This document shows, piece by piece, positions 51,882 to 63,285 of a stretch of 64,000 bases of DNA. Position 1 is the stretch's first letter. Each line of letters opens with the position of its first letter. Made by a program: the position numbers and the translations under genes. This stretch comes from Nemertoderma westbladi (lineage: Eukaryota > Xenacoelomorpha > Nemertodermatida > Nemertodermatidae), in assembly GCA_032718475.1 (NCBI GenBank), contig JAUCBJ010008313.1, positions 186,001-250,000 of the forward strand, in the 5' to 3' direction. The notes beneath the pieces are model-generated. The model did no database searches and was not told the DNA's origin. It saw only the letters and a list, made by a program, of their open reading frames with translations.

Positions 51882-52796
51882 ATGCTGTGCTGGACTGGGT
51901 TCTCAACGGCTCACTTCGAGGAGGGTCGAGGTCAGCTCCTGGAGCTCATTCCTGACTGTCGAGACATTAGAAAGAAATTTGGACAGAAACATACTGGAGA
52001 TGGAAAGCGCCGCCGGTTTATTGGCGACATATTGGATTTTTTTGAATCCGCTGAATTCCATGCCCTGGATCCAAAACCTCGTTTCGTTGTGGAAGATTTC
52101 TCAGTCCTCCCTCCGGTATCGACTTCGGGTTCAATTATTTCAATGCTAATGAAGCATATGGATACATTGAAGGCGAAAGTAGCAGTACTCGATTCTGCAA
52201 CACCTACGCCCCAAGGTCTACTGAATACGTCGGAAATAGGCGATCGCGTTCAGGTTAACGTTCAACAACCTCCCAGACCCAAACTGGGGGTGAGCTGGGC
52301 GTCGGTAGCACACTCCAATGCCCCCGTTGATGAAGATGGGATGACTCTAGTAGGACCTCGTGGTAGGCCTGCGCGAATAACTCGCTCCAGCAATGACCGG
52401 GGCCGGGGCCCGGTCGTCGGGACTGTTAATCGAGCAATGCGGCGTCCTCAGGTTCGTGGTACTGGTAATGGACTCTCCCTTCGAGGTGTGGCTCCAAAGG
52501 CAAAGGTGTTCATATCTCGACTCGAGGTCGATGTGACTGCATTGGTGTTGCTGGATTATATTAAGGAAACATTCAAATTCGACGTTGAGTGCAAAGAGTT
52601 CAAGTTCAAATATGAGACAAATTACAAATCTTTTGTGGTTTCCGGAACACGTGATCAAATGGATACCCTGAAATCGGAATCCTCCACTGATCTGTGGCCA
52701 AGCGACTCCGTCGTCCGTGAATGGTTCGACCGATCGCATCAGCAAAGCGACCAGTCTCCCTCCACGCATCCAGTCGATAATAATAGTCTACAATAA
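51882..52796 (+). CDS. LINE ORF1 protein
   Basis: A 304-codon intact frame. An N-terminal segment with 'RRRFIGDILDFFES' is followed by a Pro/Arg-rich middle (about residues 125-205) and a C-terminal RRM-like segment ('KVFISRLEVDVTALVLLDYI', 'SFVVSGTRDQMDTLK', 'LWPSDSVVREWF'). ORF1 proteins of this type bind element RNA and act as chaperones. The stop is 6 bases before the ORF2 ATG, so ORF2 is probably translated by reinitiation. The RRM call is by pattern only. Confidence 0.65.
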   Translation: MLCWTGFSTAHFEEGRGQLLELIPDCRDIRKKFGQKHTGDGKRRRFIGDILDFFESAEFHALDPKPRFVVEDFSVLPPVSTSGSIISMLMKHMDTLKAKVAVLDSATPTPQGLLNTSEIGDRVQVNVQQPPRPKLGVSWASVAHSNAPVDEDGMTLVGPRGRPARITRSSNDRGRGPVVGTVNRAMRRPQVRGTGNGLSLRGVAPKAKVFISRLEVDVTALVLLDYIKETFKFDVECKEFKFKYETNYKSFVVSGTRDQMDTLKSESSTDLWPSDSVVREWFDRSHQQSDQSPSTHPVDNNSLQ

Positions 52797-52802
52797 CTGA
52801 TA

Positions 52803-55456
52803 ATGAAAATAGGATCATACAATGCAAACTCTGTACGAACCGGTAGCAGTCGTCTAGTTTTAGATAAACTCTGTGAATCATGTGACATTGTTTTTATCCA
52901 GGAACATTTACTTCCTAAACAGGACATTCCTTACCTGGGAAAGATAAATAATGAATTTGAACATTATGGAACATCGCCTGTAGATCTCGCTAATGTTGTC
53001 GCTAATGTAAACCCTTGTTGGTCGTCCATACGGCGGATTAGGAGTGATTTGGAAACGTACTTTTACGAGTGCAATTGAAGTCATAGATTCCTCGGATCCA
53101 CGATTTCTGGCAATAAAAGTTTCGCAGAAGGGCGGTAATGACATTGTCTTAGTTAATGTATACCTGCCTTATGAGTGCAGGGACAACCACGATGAATATT
53201 TGGACTGTCTCGGAAAGATTCAGGCCCTTATCGAATCTATCCCTGTAAACCATGTAGGGTTTATTGGCGACTTTAATGCTGATCCTCGACGACAATTTTA
53301 TGTCGACTTACTGGCAACTTGCACGGAAACTGGGTTGAGAATCATCGACGTGGAACGGCTGCCGCCGTCAATGTTCACATACGTCAGTGCATCCTACAAC
53401 ACGACATCCTGGCTAGACCACCTCATATGTAGTGGTACAATGGAATCAATTGTTATGAATATCAGCGTAGATTATGACGTATCAACGCTTGATCACATGC
53501 CGCTAATAATCGATCTCGAAACGGAAGTTGTTTTACCCAATGAGGAGTCCTCTCCGCATGGCCAACAGGCTCCCGCGTTCAGTAAACCGGCCTGGGATCG
53601 GGCTTCAGACCAGGACAAAGTCAATTACCGACAGGCAATGGCATGTCATCTTAAATCGATAAATGTACCTTGGGAGGCGCTACAGTGCCGTAACCCGCAG
53701 TGTTCGGGTCATCGATCAGACCTTGAACAGTTATACGACAATATTACATCGGCACTACATTTGGCCGCCGATGAAACGATTCCCCGTTCTGGAGCTCCGG
53801 CCATTTCGAAACATGGAATTCCGGGTTGGAATGACGAGGTCAGTGAACTCCACAGGGAGGCTCGCGAACAATTTCTTCTATGGCGGGAGGCCAATAGTCC
53901 GCGGTCTGGTCAGGTGCATCGATTAATGGTACTCTCTAGATCGCGGTTTAAACTGGCCTTGCGGCGCTGTAAGAAGCAACAGGATACAATTCGCAATGAT
54001 AAACTAGCGTCCTCTTTGATGACCGATTCTAGTTACACGTTCTGGAAAAATATAAAACGCGATGTACAGTATAAAACCCCATGTGCTGCTAAAGTAGGGG
54101 GTGCTTGTGGAGATTATAATATTGCCAACATGTGGAAGGATCATTTTTCTGATATTTTTAACTCAAACCACTCCGGTGCTGATATTTCTCATATTTTTAA
54201 CTTCTTTACGGATCTTGAATTTAATAATGAAATGATTTTTAATGTAAGTGAATTACTCAGTGCAATGACTAATCTAAAGGAACATAAAGCATGCGGCAAA
54301 GATGGTATCTTTGCAGAACACATAATTTTATCGAACCAATATTTACACGGCCTACTATCGCTGCTATTTACTGCTTTTAACTTTCATGGTTTTTTACAGT
54401 CGTCAATGATAACTACTGTACTTAATCCTATAGTTAAGGACAAGTCAGGCGATGTATCCGATAAAGGAAATTATCGTCCCATTTCGCTTTCGTCTATTAT
54501 TAGCAAATTATATGAGCTAATTATTTTAAGTCGTATTGATCATTATTTATATACAACCGATGCGCAGTTTGGGTTTAAGAAGAAATTAGGTACAGAGTTA
54601 TGTAGTTATACTCTAAAAGAAATCATCGATTATTATTTGCTCAACGGTTCTAATGTTTATATAACATTCCTCGATGCGTCAAAAGCCTTTGATTCGGTAG
54701 ACCATAATATTCTATTCTTGCGATTATTTGAACGTGGTATACCCATATTTTTATTGCGTGTTCTCGTGTTTTGGTACACAAACCAATCAATGCACGTTAG
54801 ATGGTCTGGTACATTGTCTCAAAAATTTATGTGCAGTAACGGGGTGCGGCAAGGTAGCATATTAAGCCCGAAATTATTTAACATTTTCATCGACCGGTTG
54901 AGTATTGACCTCACCAATACTGAGGTAGGATGTTCCTTTGACGGTACTTGTGTCAATCACCTTTACTATGCTGACGATCTGGTTTTAATTACAACGACTC
55001 CTACTTCTTTACAGCTTCTGTTAGACATCTGTATGAAATTTGCTGAAATTTGGGTATGTAATTATGAAATTTGAAAATAGTATGAAATTTGGGTGCTCCG
55101 ATAATGTAAAAATACAACTCTTTTCTAGTTATTGTTCATCTGTTTATTGTAATGCCCTTTGGGCTGACGGTTACTACACACGTAACGTGTTTAATAAACT
55201 TTGTTTAGCACTAAATAAATCGGTTAGGAAGTTATTTGGTTTTAAATTGTATGAGAGTATTACGGACACTCATCTCAGTGCCAGTTATATGTTAATGTCA
55301 CTTAGGATTAATTCAATTAATCATAATCATCGCTTTGCCTTACATAGTCTGTTTTCTAGAGTCAGGAATTCTAATAACTCAATTCTGTCACTTGTACATT
55401 CTGTTTGCGTGCCTCAATCAATGCTTTTTAAAACGTATAACCGCCTCCGTCTGTAA
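52803..55456 (+). pseudogene. LINE ORF2: APE endonuclease and reverse transcriptase, frame-broken
   Basis: The first frame (52803-53078) has 'MKIGSYNANSVRT' and 'CDIVFIQEHLL', the start of an APE-type endonuclease. After a frameshift near 53050 the second frame (53044-55074) has 'VGFIGDFNADP', 'TSWLDHLICSG' and 'STLDHMPLII' (endonuclease end). It then has RT: 'GNYRPISLSSIISKLYE', 'ITFLDASKAFDSVDHN', 'GVRQGSILSPKLFN' and 'HLYYADDLVLIT', with YADD at 54967-54978. It stops at TGA 55072-55074 amid three ATGAAATTT repeats, where part of the thumb region seems missing. A third frame (55040-55456) gives the C-terminus. RT active residues are intact. Confidence 0.8.
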
Positions 55457-55691
55457 TTAGTTATTTATTTATTTTTAAACAAATTGACGTATTTTGTTGG
55501 ATAATATATTTCACGTTTTTATTAACAAGTCTATATGAATTGATGATGATAATATTGTGATTTTATTGACTCTATATATTTTTAAGTAAGCAGTATCAGG
55601 TACAACAATATCAATTTTTTACTAATGTGCTATAATTATGTAGGCTATGTCATTTATGATGAATATAAAACGATTATTATTATTATTATTA

Positions 55692-56825
55692 AAGCTGAGG
55701 TAAAGTTAAAACTGAGGTAAACTGAATGTAAAGGTATATTAAATCGATTGATGCATCTATGAACGAACAACATACAGTACATGAATGCATGACTAATAGT
55801 TTCACAGCGCCCCCTGAGTAATTAAATATCTTACAGCTGATGAATATTTTATTCCAAATTTATTCAGAAATCCTATTGATACAGTGCAATATGTATCAAT
55901 TCCCGCTCTTATGCAAACAGAACTTTACATGTCAATATCGGCAATCCAGCACAAACCATATCCGGAGGGCACCAGTCTATATATGACCCCTCGTTCACCA
56001 ATTTCTCTGTTTGGTTATTCCCGACTTGTGACTTCTTTAAAAATGTAGGACTTTGATTTTCTAACCTGCCCCTAACCATAGCAACGACGGTCCGCGCTAC
56101 CCCATAGCAACAGCAGATGGACAGTTGTTGCGCAGATGACCGATAGTTTTTGTGCAGATGACCAATAGTTTTTGTGCAGATTACCTAACACCTAACATTG
56201 CCAACAATCTGCTCACCAATGACGAGTATCTATGGAATGCACATATTAGGAGTAAAAACTGAAATACACTGGTGAACTTTAGTTTGTCTATTTGGTGTAT
56301 CCGCATTGGTGGATCCGCAAAATAATGTTAACCTGTTGCCTTGTTCAAAATAGGGCGAGAGCTGGAGAGTATTATTCCATATCATATATTACCATAAATA
56401 AACTTATTAATATTTTTAACTACATACTCCTCTATGCTTCCTAAGAATTTCCAAAAATACAAGATTCCTGCTGCGCACATTGAGATCTCTCTATGGCTTA
56501 ATTAAAGCTTACAATAAACCGTCTTGTGACCATATATATATATATATAATATATATGAATCAAAGGAGGTTAACAAAATATTGATTTTAAACCTTAGTAT
56601 ACGGTTTTCATATGTTACGAGTAGAATAATAAACTGTGGCTGTACATGTAAGTACAATGTATTTACCACTGATGATGTACATAACAGGCGATGTTCTCAC
56701 ATTCATTCATTTATTCAATTCAATTTAATTGAAAATATTCCGTTAATTTAATTATCCTGTACTCTGTACTCTGTCGCACTCCCTGTACTCGAAATATAGT
56801 ACTAGGCTGGCAGTTTGAATAAAAC
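55692..56825. other. Upstream region of the putative exon; no gene seen
   Basis: It includes a 22-base unit with GCAGATGACC repeated about 2.5 times (56132-56190) and a TA microsatellite (about 56538-56560). CCAAT occurs in this region but no clear TATA box is seen near 56790. CTGTACTC words repeat at 56757-56790. Confidence 0.45.
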
Positions 56826-56934
56826 ATGGCCGATAAAATCACCCAAGCAGTAGCTTGTCTGCTAGTTGCAACTGCCCTATTCCTCGGAGGCGCGAATTCA
56901 AAGGATATCACATTTGATACACTGGAGAAAAGAG
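56826..56934 (+). CDS. Putative first exon of a secreted-protein gene
   Basis: ATG at 56826 opens 36 codons and one base, ending at a good splice donor (exon ...AAAAGAG, intron GTGAGT from 56935). The peptide starts 'MADKITQAVACLLVATALFL' and then has 'GGANS', a typical signal peptide with a likely cut after Ala23 or Ser25. The sequence then reads 'KDITFDTLEKR', ending in a dibasic Lys-Arg. A propeptide or neuropeptide precursor is possible but unproven. I could not find the next exon; the downstream DNA is repeats and a LINE. It is the only candidate host gene in the window. Alternatively it is a chance open stretch. Confidence 0.45.
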
Positions 56935-57739
56935 GTGAGTATCTCTAATAGCGCAAAAGTACGACTACTCCTCCGGGGGGAGTCCTCCCATGCAAGTTGC
57001 TAAAATTGTATTATTTATCTCGATATGCTACACTGATATTTGAGCCTCTATTATTAGTTAAAACTTCAATGAATTGAGGTCAACCAACAATATTACTTGA
57101 AACTGCCTCTATTGAATTAGCTTACCTTTAGTCAACCCAGCTAATACTGTTAGACTACTGTATATTGGAACATCGCCAAGAGAGTACAATAGGTTGTAAC
57201 AGAAAGTCTCAATATCAACAGCACTGATCTATTTGAGTCTCTATTATTAATTCAAATCAATGAATGGGGTACGTCTATAATATATTGTATAATATAGTTT
57301 ATTATTGTATAGTATAGTTTGTTTAAGCTAAGAGGCCAATGCCGCATAATTAAAATTAAATACACCGACACCGCCAAATTTATTATTGTTTGGATATTCC
57401 CATAGGATTCACTGGTGAGAGCTATCAGCTGACGGGGGAATACATTACAAACTACAGTTATTGTTTCTGTTTTATTACTGTAATACGTGGCAGGTAATAG
57501 ACTTCTCTGCAGTTTGGGCCAATCCATTGATTAGTAGTACTAGGCCCTCTACTAAATTTCCTTCCATATATACACGAGATGGTGTTTTTATCAATGCGCC
57601 TATGGCGTTTTTCGGTTTATATCTATTTTTCGAGCGCAGAGGGAAGGGAGTAGCCGACATGCCAGGGACCTTACAATCGGGAATGTTTAAAACCCGGACC
57701 GATTCCGGTTTCTACCAAACTATGTAAACTGGTAGGAAA
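56935..57739. other. Putative intron sequence, no further exon recognised
   Basis: The frame at 57461-57727 is open but has no recognisable motif. A GAATGGGGT...GTATAATATAG stretch shows local repeats near 57290-57320. Confidence 0.35.
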
Positions 57740-58420
57740 CTGTAAAACAGCTGTTAACTGACATGGTGCAGATATGACCTGACCATAGGCTGCTTGTTTG
57801 GGGGGGGGGGGGGACGCTAACCGGTATGCAGTTATCCAGTCTGCCACTAGGGGGCGAAATGTCTGAAAGTGAAAACCTTCTCCCATTTCTTTGTTTATAA
57901 TGTTTTTTTTGCTGGTACTTGGCAGAGTTCTACCACAGCATAATGCCGTGTTTGTTTGGTGAGGGATGATGCTCACCAGTCTGCAGTTCCACAGTCTGCG
58001 GTTAGGGGGGGGGGGGGGGGGGGGGGATGTTTGAAAGTGAAAATCCTTCTCTTATCTCGTTATTTATAATGACTTTTAGCTGATATTATATGAAATATTT
58101 ATTGTATAGGATACTTGGCAGCTGTTTACTACACTACACCATTAGGCAGCAAATATGGGGTGGACGCTGACCAGTCTGCAGTTCTCCAGTCTATAGTTAG
58201 GGGGCGAACTCTTAGCCAGTGAAATCCTTCCCCCATTTCGTTGTTTATAATGCTTTTTTGCAAATTTTAGCTCATTTTAATTCTTTAGAGTTGATTCTTT
58301 GCAGCGATCTAAAAGTACCTACTAAACTATAGGTTGTCAAAGTCCTTGGAGGATGTCGGACTGTTTTAACCTTCTCCCACATTTTATTGTTTGTAATGCT
58401 TTGGAAGTGATATTTTGACA
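57740..58420. repeat. About 185-bp degenerate tandem repeat with G runs
   Basis: Three clear units (about 57800-57910, 57966-58075, 58155-58260) and a fourth partial one (58344-58400) share 'GACGCT(A/G)ACC', 'GCAGTT', 'CAGTCT', a GTTAGGGGGCGA-type block and 'TTGTTTATAATG'. Two units have long G runs (57800-57813, 58005-58026). Confidence 0.7.
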
Positions 58421-58686
58421 GGTAACTACTACAACATAATCTTATACCTTTATGTTATACCTGCCAAGTTTACCAGCGTTATACTGTTTGTTTGCTCATT
58501 CATGTGACATTTTAATTTGAAATGGTGAAGAAGTTGGTCTTTCTAGGTTGAATAATGTTAGAAAGCCAATGTTGTGACAGTGATTTAATTCCTGCAGCTG
58601 TCACAATTTGCTGTGAATGCAAATAACTGAAAGAAATCTTCTAACTCCAAACTATATTTATTAGATATTCTCTAATAATATTATTA

Positions 58687-60262
58687 TTGAGTGGGCCAGA
58701 CAACATCTCGTACGAGACCTTGAAAGCTGCACTCCCTCAGACGATTCTCTTGTGGACCACTCTACTAAATGCCTGTTTCAAGGCCAGCAGGGGAGTAAAG
58801 TCCTGGAAAGAGAGTATTATGAAGGTCCTTTACAAGGGCAAGTGCCCTCGAGACTTAGTTGACAACTACAGAGGTATTGCACTCCTTCAAAACCCGTATA
58901 CAATTTTCTCTGGTTTAATAGAAAAGCACATACGTAAATGGCTCAATGAACACATCCCATCAGATCAATATGGCTTTATGCGAGGAAAGTCAACAATAGG
59001 ACCACTAACCAATTTAATAAATAGAGTTTTGGAGAACCTATCAATCCCACGGCGACCACTCTATGTAGCATTTGTTGACTTTAGAAAAGCCTTCAATAGC
59101 GTCCTGTGCCAAAGGTTCCTTTACAAACTTAGTTATGTTTTCAATACGAGGCTGAATCCTCAAAATCCTTTAATGGATCCTAGAGTCTAATTTCATCAAG
59201 ATATCCAATGGTCTTCGCACAACAAACCCAATATCACAGTCAGTGGTTTTCAACAGGGCGACGGCTTTAGTTCATACTTATTCATCCTCTACATACTTGG
59301 TGTGGGGTCATCATGACCCCATGACCATCATTAAAGAAGCTGCACTCAGCATCATAATCCATTTCTTTGCTGATGATGTCGTGTTATACATTGATTCCCG
59401 CGAAACACTCCAGAGGGGACTTGATGCTCTTTCTAAGTGGTCCACTCAAAGTTAACCTCACAAAAACAGAGGTGATTAAATTGCGATGAGGTGGTCGCCT
59501 TGTTCGTCCTGATTCCTTCAATTATCGCGGCAATCGAATCAATATCACTAATATGTCTAATATCACTAATATATACATATCTCGGAGTGACATTAACACC
59601 AACTCTATCATTCTCAATCAAAACCTGCAAAGTGTTAAAGGGAATCCATTCAATTAAAAATCCGCACTGCCTCTCACTAAAAACAGCAACCAAACTGTTC
59701 GATACCAAAATAAGACCAATAATCAGTTACGCCATTCAAACATACTGGACACACCTCACGCCAACAAACTTTGAAAAATTAGACAAAATTAAAGCGGTTT
59801 ACCGTAAACGCTGCATGGGTATCCATAAATCGACACAAAACCGACTTGCTCTCAACTTTCATCTACAGGAACCCTTATGTGTCGAATCTTAGGTTACATT
59901 AAATCTGCCCAGAACATTGGCCTATGAACAATACGTCGAACTCCAAGCGATTAAAACGGCAAAATTCCTCCTGAATTCTGGCAATCACTGGGTTTTACAA
60001 ACAGAAGCTGGTCAGAGTCCAACCAATCCCTACACCACGTGACAACCCGCTTTAGTTGCCATGGGTTCCACCACTCAATCTGTTGTAGAACGGGATATCA
60101 CACCCCATACATTGACTGTAGGTGCAGTCTGTGTGGGGACACCACCACAATTTATCATCTCACTGATTGCACCACAAACCACGAGCCACTTCGACACTGG
60201 GCAACATTGTCTTGCCCCATCCCCTAGTTTACCTATTTTAAACTCTGACCTTTATTTATTTT
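58687..60262 (+). pseudogene. LINE reverse transcriptase relic in several frames
   Basis: Frame 58687-59190 has 'GPDNISYETLKAALPQ', 'DNYRGIALLQNPYTIFSGLI', 'DQYGFMRGKSTIGPLTNLI' and 'LYVAFVDFRKAFNSV', the RT fingers and palm A. Frame 59243-59455 has 'IIHFFADDVVLYIDSRE', the active site. Frame 59491-59892 has 'YLGVTLTPTLSF' and 'LFDTKIRPIISYA'. Frame 60039-60227 has a C-terminal 'CRCSLCGDTTTIYHLTDC', a Cys/His finger. Between 59190 and 59243 the 'QQGDGFSSYLF' motif B lies in a different phase. This pattern fits an R1/Jockey-like or related LINE. No endonuclease is visible, so it is probably 5'-truncated; the many shifts mark it as old. Confidence 0.75.
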
Positions 60263-60440
60263 TTTAAATTAAATATAATCTGTTTTAAATTACAAGCATT
60301 GATTAATTAATCACATAATTTTTACTCCCTGCTTTTAATCCTCTTTATCAGAAGTAAAATATACCTCATCTTCACCTATTTCATCCGAACACACTAAAGC
60401 TTCCTGCTTTATATCCAATTCACCTAATCGTGATGTAACC

Positions 60441-60935
60441 TCACTTCTCTTCCCTGAAATTTTCTTTAATACCTATGAAACTTAAAACAGGGACAGTTGT
60501 CCTTGCAAGTTGTTCTTCTGTGTGTGACAGTCCAGCGTTCTTTAAAAGTCTGAATGCAATCACCCCATCATCGGGCAGCTCCATACCATGTTTCCTTACC
60601 TTTGAATATAAATTATCAAATTCCACCAGATATTCCTCCATGGTTATCACAATTGGGCGTATATATATATCTCAAAATTCTCACAAGCACAAAATCACAG
60701 CTCACAACTCCTTGTCCTTTAAATATAAATCGTCCAGCTTAGTTATTAATTTCTCCAGTCCATCTTCACTGCTTAATTCAGCAATTGGTATATCCACTGT
60801 AACTTCCCTCGCTTTTCTGCTCATTGATAACACCAACACCAGACCTTGGTTCTTTTTATTTAAATCAGTTACTATTCACCATATTTCTATTTCCTTTTTC
60901 CAGTTGTCAAAGGAATGATCTGCACGCATTTAGGG
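60441..60935 (-). pseudogene. Copia-type gag relic
   Basis: Minus strand. The open part 60650-60441 has 'MEEYLVEFDNLYSKVRKHGM' and 'GVIAFRLLKNAGLSHTEEQL', the Gag (UBN2-like) pattern of Ty1/copia elements. Upstream on the same strand (60935-60655), with stops, lie 'FDNWKKEIEIW', 'KKNQGLVLVLSM' and 'DGLEKLITKLDDLYLKD', which precede it in this family. The capsid-like Gag packages element RNA. No protease, integrase or RT is seen nearby. Stops in the upstream half show it is dead. Confidence 0.65.
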
Positions 60936-61028
60936 GGGTATTTTATAACTTGCTACACCTGCCGATTCTGCCCTTTTGTTGAGGAACAACCACGCTCTGC
61001 TACCATGAAATACTGACTATAAAGTTAA

Positions 61029-62038
61029 CCCTATTACCACTGGGGTGTTTTGACCATTAGCACCACTACTGGGGGGGGGGGGGGGGGGGGGGGGATTCGG
61101 CCCACGCACTATATTTTTGTAATCGTCCAATGAAATCCTACAAAATTTGGGCTGTTGGTGAAACAACTATAGATGAACACTACCAAACCTTAAAAAGTTA
61201 AAATTTCATAAGCAGGGAATCGTAATTTTGATGATAAATAAAAGTAGTCCCAGGACAAAATTACAAAATTTTTCCTTTTTCTAAAAACTAATAGTGTGGC
61301 AGTGTTGGCTAGATTTAGTAGGTTTTTCAAGACGCTGAATCGAATGTGATTATATTCCATTTCCAAAAATTGAAGTGGATGCTATTTTTCGTGCACCTAA
61401 TAAGTGGGCGTGGCACTTCAAATTTTGAAAAATTAGATATTCAGAAAATGCCCCTAATTTTTTATTTCAACGCATCTTTATAGGTTTTCTGGGCCGCTGA
61501 ATCGATTGAAAGTAATATAGAAGCCTGAAGACTTAGTGGTTCGCCATTTTTGGTGCACCAAAATTAGGGCGTGGCACTTCAAATTTTGAAAAATGAAATG
61601 AAACATTTTGGTGCAACAAAAATGGCGAACCACTAAGTCTTCAAGCTTCTATATTACTTTCAATCGATTCAGCGCTCCAGAAAACCAATAAAAACGCTTC
61701 GAAATCAAAACTTTAGTAAATTTTTCGAATAAAGTAATTTTGAAATTTTAAAGTGCCACGCCCTAATTTTGGTGCTCCAAAAATGACGTACCACTACACT
61801 TACATACTTGTATAGAGCATTAGAGTAATCCAAACCAATAAAAATAAATAAAAATAGCCCAAACATAAATAATTACTAAATCACGAATGACTTTGTATAA
61901 TTCGAAAATTTCAAAAAATTTGGTGCTGGAGACCAAATTTTAAGGTGGCACCCACATCTAAAATTGCAACGTCGTTTTTTTGCAAAAGATGCCCACACCC
62001 CACCTCCCCCCCCCCCCCCCCCCCCAGTGGTAATAGGG
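61029..62038. mobile_element. piggyBac-like MITE (1010 bp) with TTAA target sites
   Basis: Perfect 17-bp terminal inverted repeats CCCTATTACCACTGGGG (61029-61045) and its complement (62022-62038) are flanked on both sides by TTAA (61025-61028 and 62039-62042). TTAA duplication with CCC-starting termini is the piggyBac signature. The interior has no transposase. It holds a 24-base G run (61071-61094), a 20-base C run (62006-62025) and a large foldback. Confidence 0.8.
61497..61672. repeat. Foldback inside the MITE
   Basis: Arms of about 55 bases (61497-61552 and 61617-61672) are nearly perfect inverted copies, with CGATTGAAAGTAATATAGAAG in one arm and its complement in the other. A GGGCGTGGCACTTCAAATTT block occurs at about 61406 and 61568, and inverted at about 61745. 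Confidence 0.8.
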
Positions 62039-62042
62039 TTAA

Positions 62043-62735
62043 TATCACTCCTGATTGTCCGACATATATTTGAGATAATATTTTAGATAACACAATTACA
62101 CTGGTAGGCATGATATACCATTTTAGTTTTTTTAATTTCCCACTGTTTTAAGTTTTCAGATATACACTCTGTTGCTAAGTAACATAATAAATAGTCTTCT
62201 GGTGATGGTAGAGTTCTGGTGGTGGTAAAATGTTTGGTGCAGACTAAAATGTTGTTCCTTTAATTTATTTCAGTAATTAAATAAATATAATAATCAAAAA
62301 ATGATATACCGGTTACTATTGTACCAGTAGACTTTACTGCAGTACCGGTCCAGTACAGATAACCCTATTTCTACAATCAGCTACGGTACTGGTATATCAC
62401 TTACTTAAAGGCCTTCATAACTCTTATGTCCAGGGGTGATCCTAACAGAAAGGAGCAAAACTGGAAATAACAAATATAGTTACCGTAGAAACATCACCTA
62501 AATGTTATAATCGCTGAAATTTGTAATCTTTAATAATTATGTTAATACTCAAACAATGTCAGATTAAGAAATAAATATCAGCTCGATTTATATTCTTAAC
62601 CTTATCTAAAGTTACAGAAAGGCCACACTAATAAAATAAACATAATTTAACAAACTTTGGTGCATATTTTGTAACTAATTGTGAAATCGCTACACTAAAC
62701 TTGAATGCAGTCTCTATAGCAACAGGATTTAAAAA
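62043..62735. other. Stretch without recognisable gene
   Basis: AT-rich. Several ACCGGT/TACCGGTA words lie at 62310-62400. RFX X-box-like words are at 62171-62183 and 62479-62492. Confidence 0.4.
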
Positions 62736-63080
62736 TCAGACAAAAAAGATTGTCTTTATTTCGTGTACTGTAATTGCGACAACAAGAAGTTGAGTCAATG
62801 TTGATATACTGGATTTTGCTAAATCTACAGCTTGCAAATTTATATATACAGGTTTAGTCTTGAATTCTTTACCTTGACTTTTATGAACTGTTATAGCATG
62901 CATCGTGACAAATGGAAATTGAGTTCGGGTACCCTTTTCAGCATATCTTTTACCCTTAAGTCTTGCTGTTATTGGAAATATTTGAACCCATGCAGGATTT
63001 ACCAACGATTTTGATTCCTCATCAATTTTCAAATCTGGTATATCTACGACAACATGGTTAATTGGAGGATTGTCACCCAT
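62736..63080 (-). pseudogene. PIF1-like helicase C-terminal fragment
   Basis: A 114-codon minus-strand frame. 'WVQIFPITARLKGKRY' leads to 'TQFPFVTMHAITVHKSQGKEF', the PIF1/RecD-like motif with the invariant HKSQG, followed by a degraded 'YVALSR'-type region ('AVDLAKSSISTLTQLLV'). PIF1 helicases unwind DNA; in animals such fragments often come from Helitrons, where the helicase is joined to a Rep domain, or from host PIF1. The N-terminal Walker motifs are not visible in this window, and no Rep motif is seen. It is most likely a mobile-element relic. Confidence 0.6.
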
Positions 63081-63285
63081 TTGCAGAGCGTGAGCTGAGC
63101 ATGTTCAATAGTTTCTTAATATATCCAATTCCACTATTAATTATTACTAGAAAGGCATTTCCTGAAGGAAATGCAACCACGAAGCTAAGGAAAATTAAAC
63201 AAAGGGCCACAATTATGGTTTGTTGCTTAGCCTAGTTTAGTAGCATTTGCCAATAAATAACTTATATTCCTATGGAAACTAGAAA
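63081..63285. other. Spacer with a short perfect hairpin
   Basis: GCATTTCCTGAAGGAAATGC (about 63152-63171) is a perfect hairpin of nine paired bases and a two-base loop. No gene is seen. Confidence 0.5.

Larger units (their letters stand above)
51882..55691 (+). mobile_element. Two-ORF LINE with (ATT)n tail, nearly complete
   Basis: ORF1 (51882-52796) and ORF2 (from 52803) are followed by a 3' region ending in an ATT microsatellite (55672-55691), a common LINE terminus in place of poly(A). The 5' end is undefined; it may begin a few hundred bases before 51882. Confidence 0.75.
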
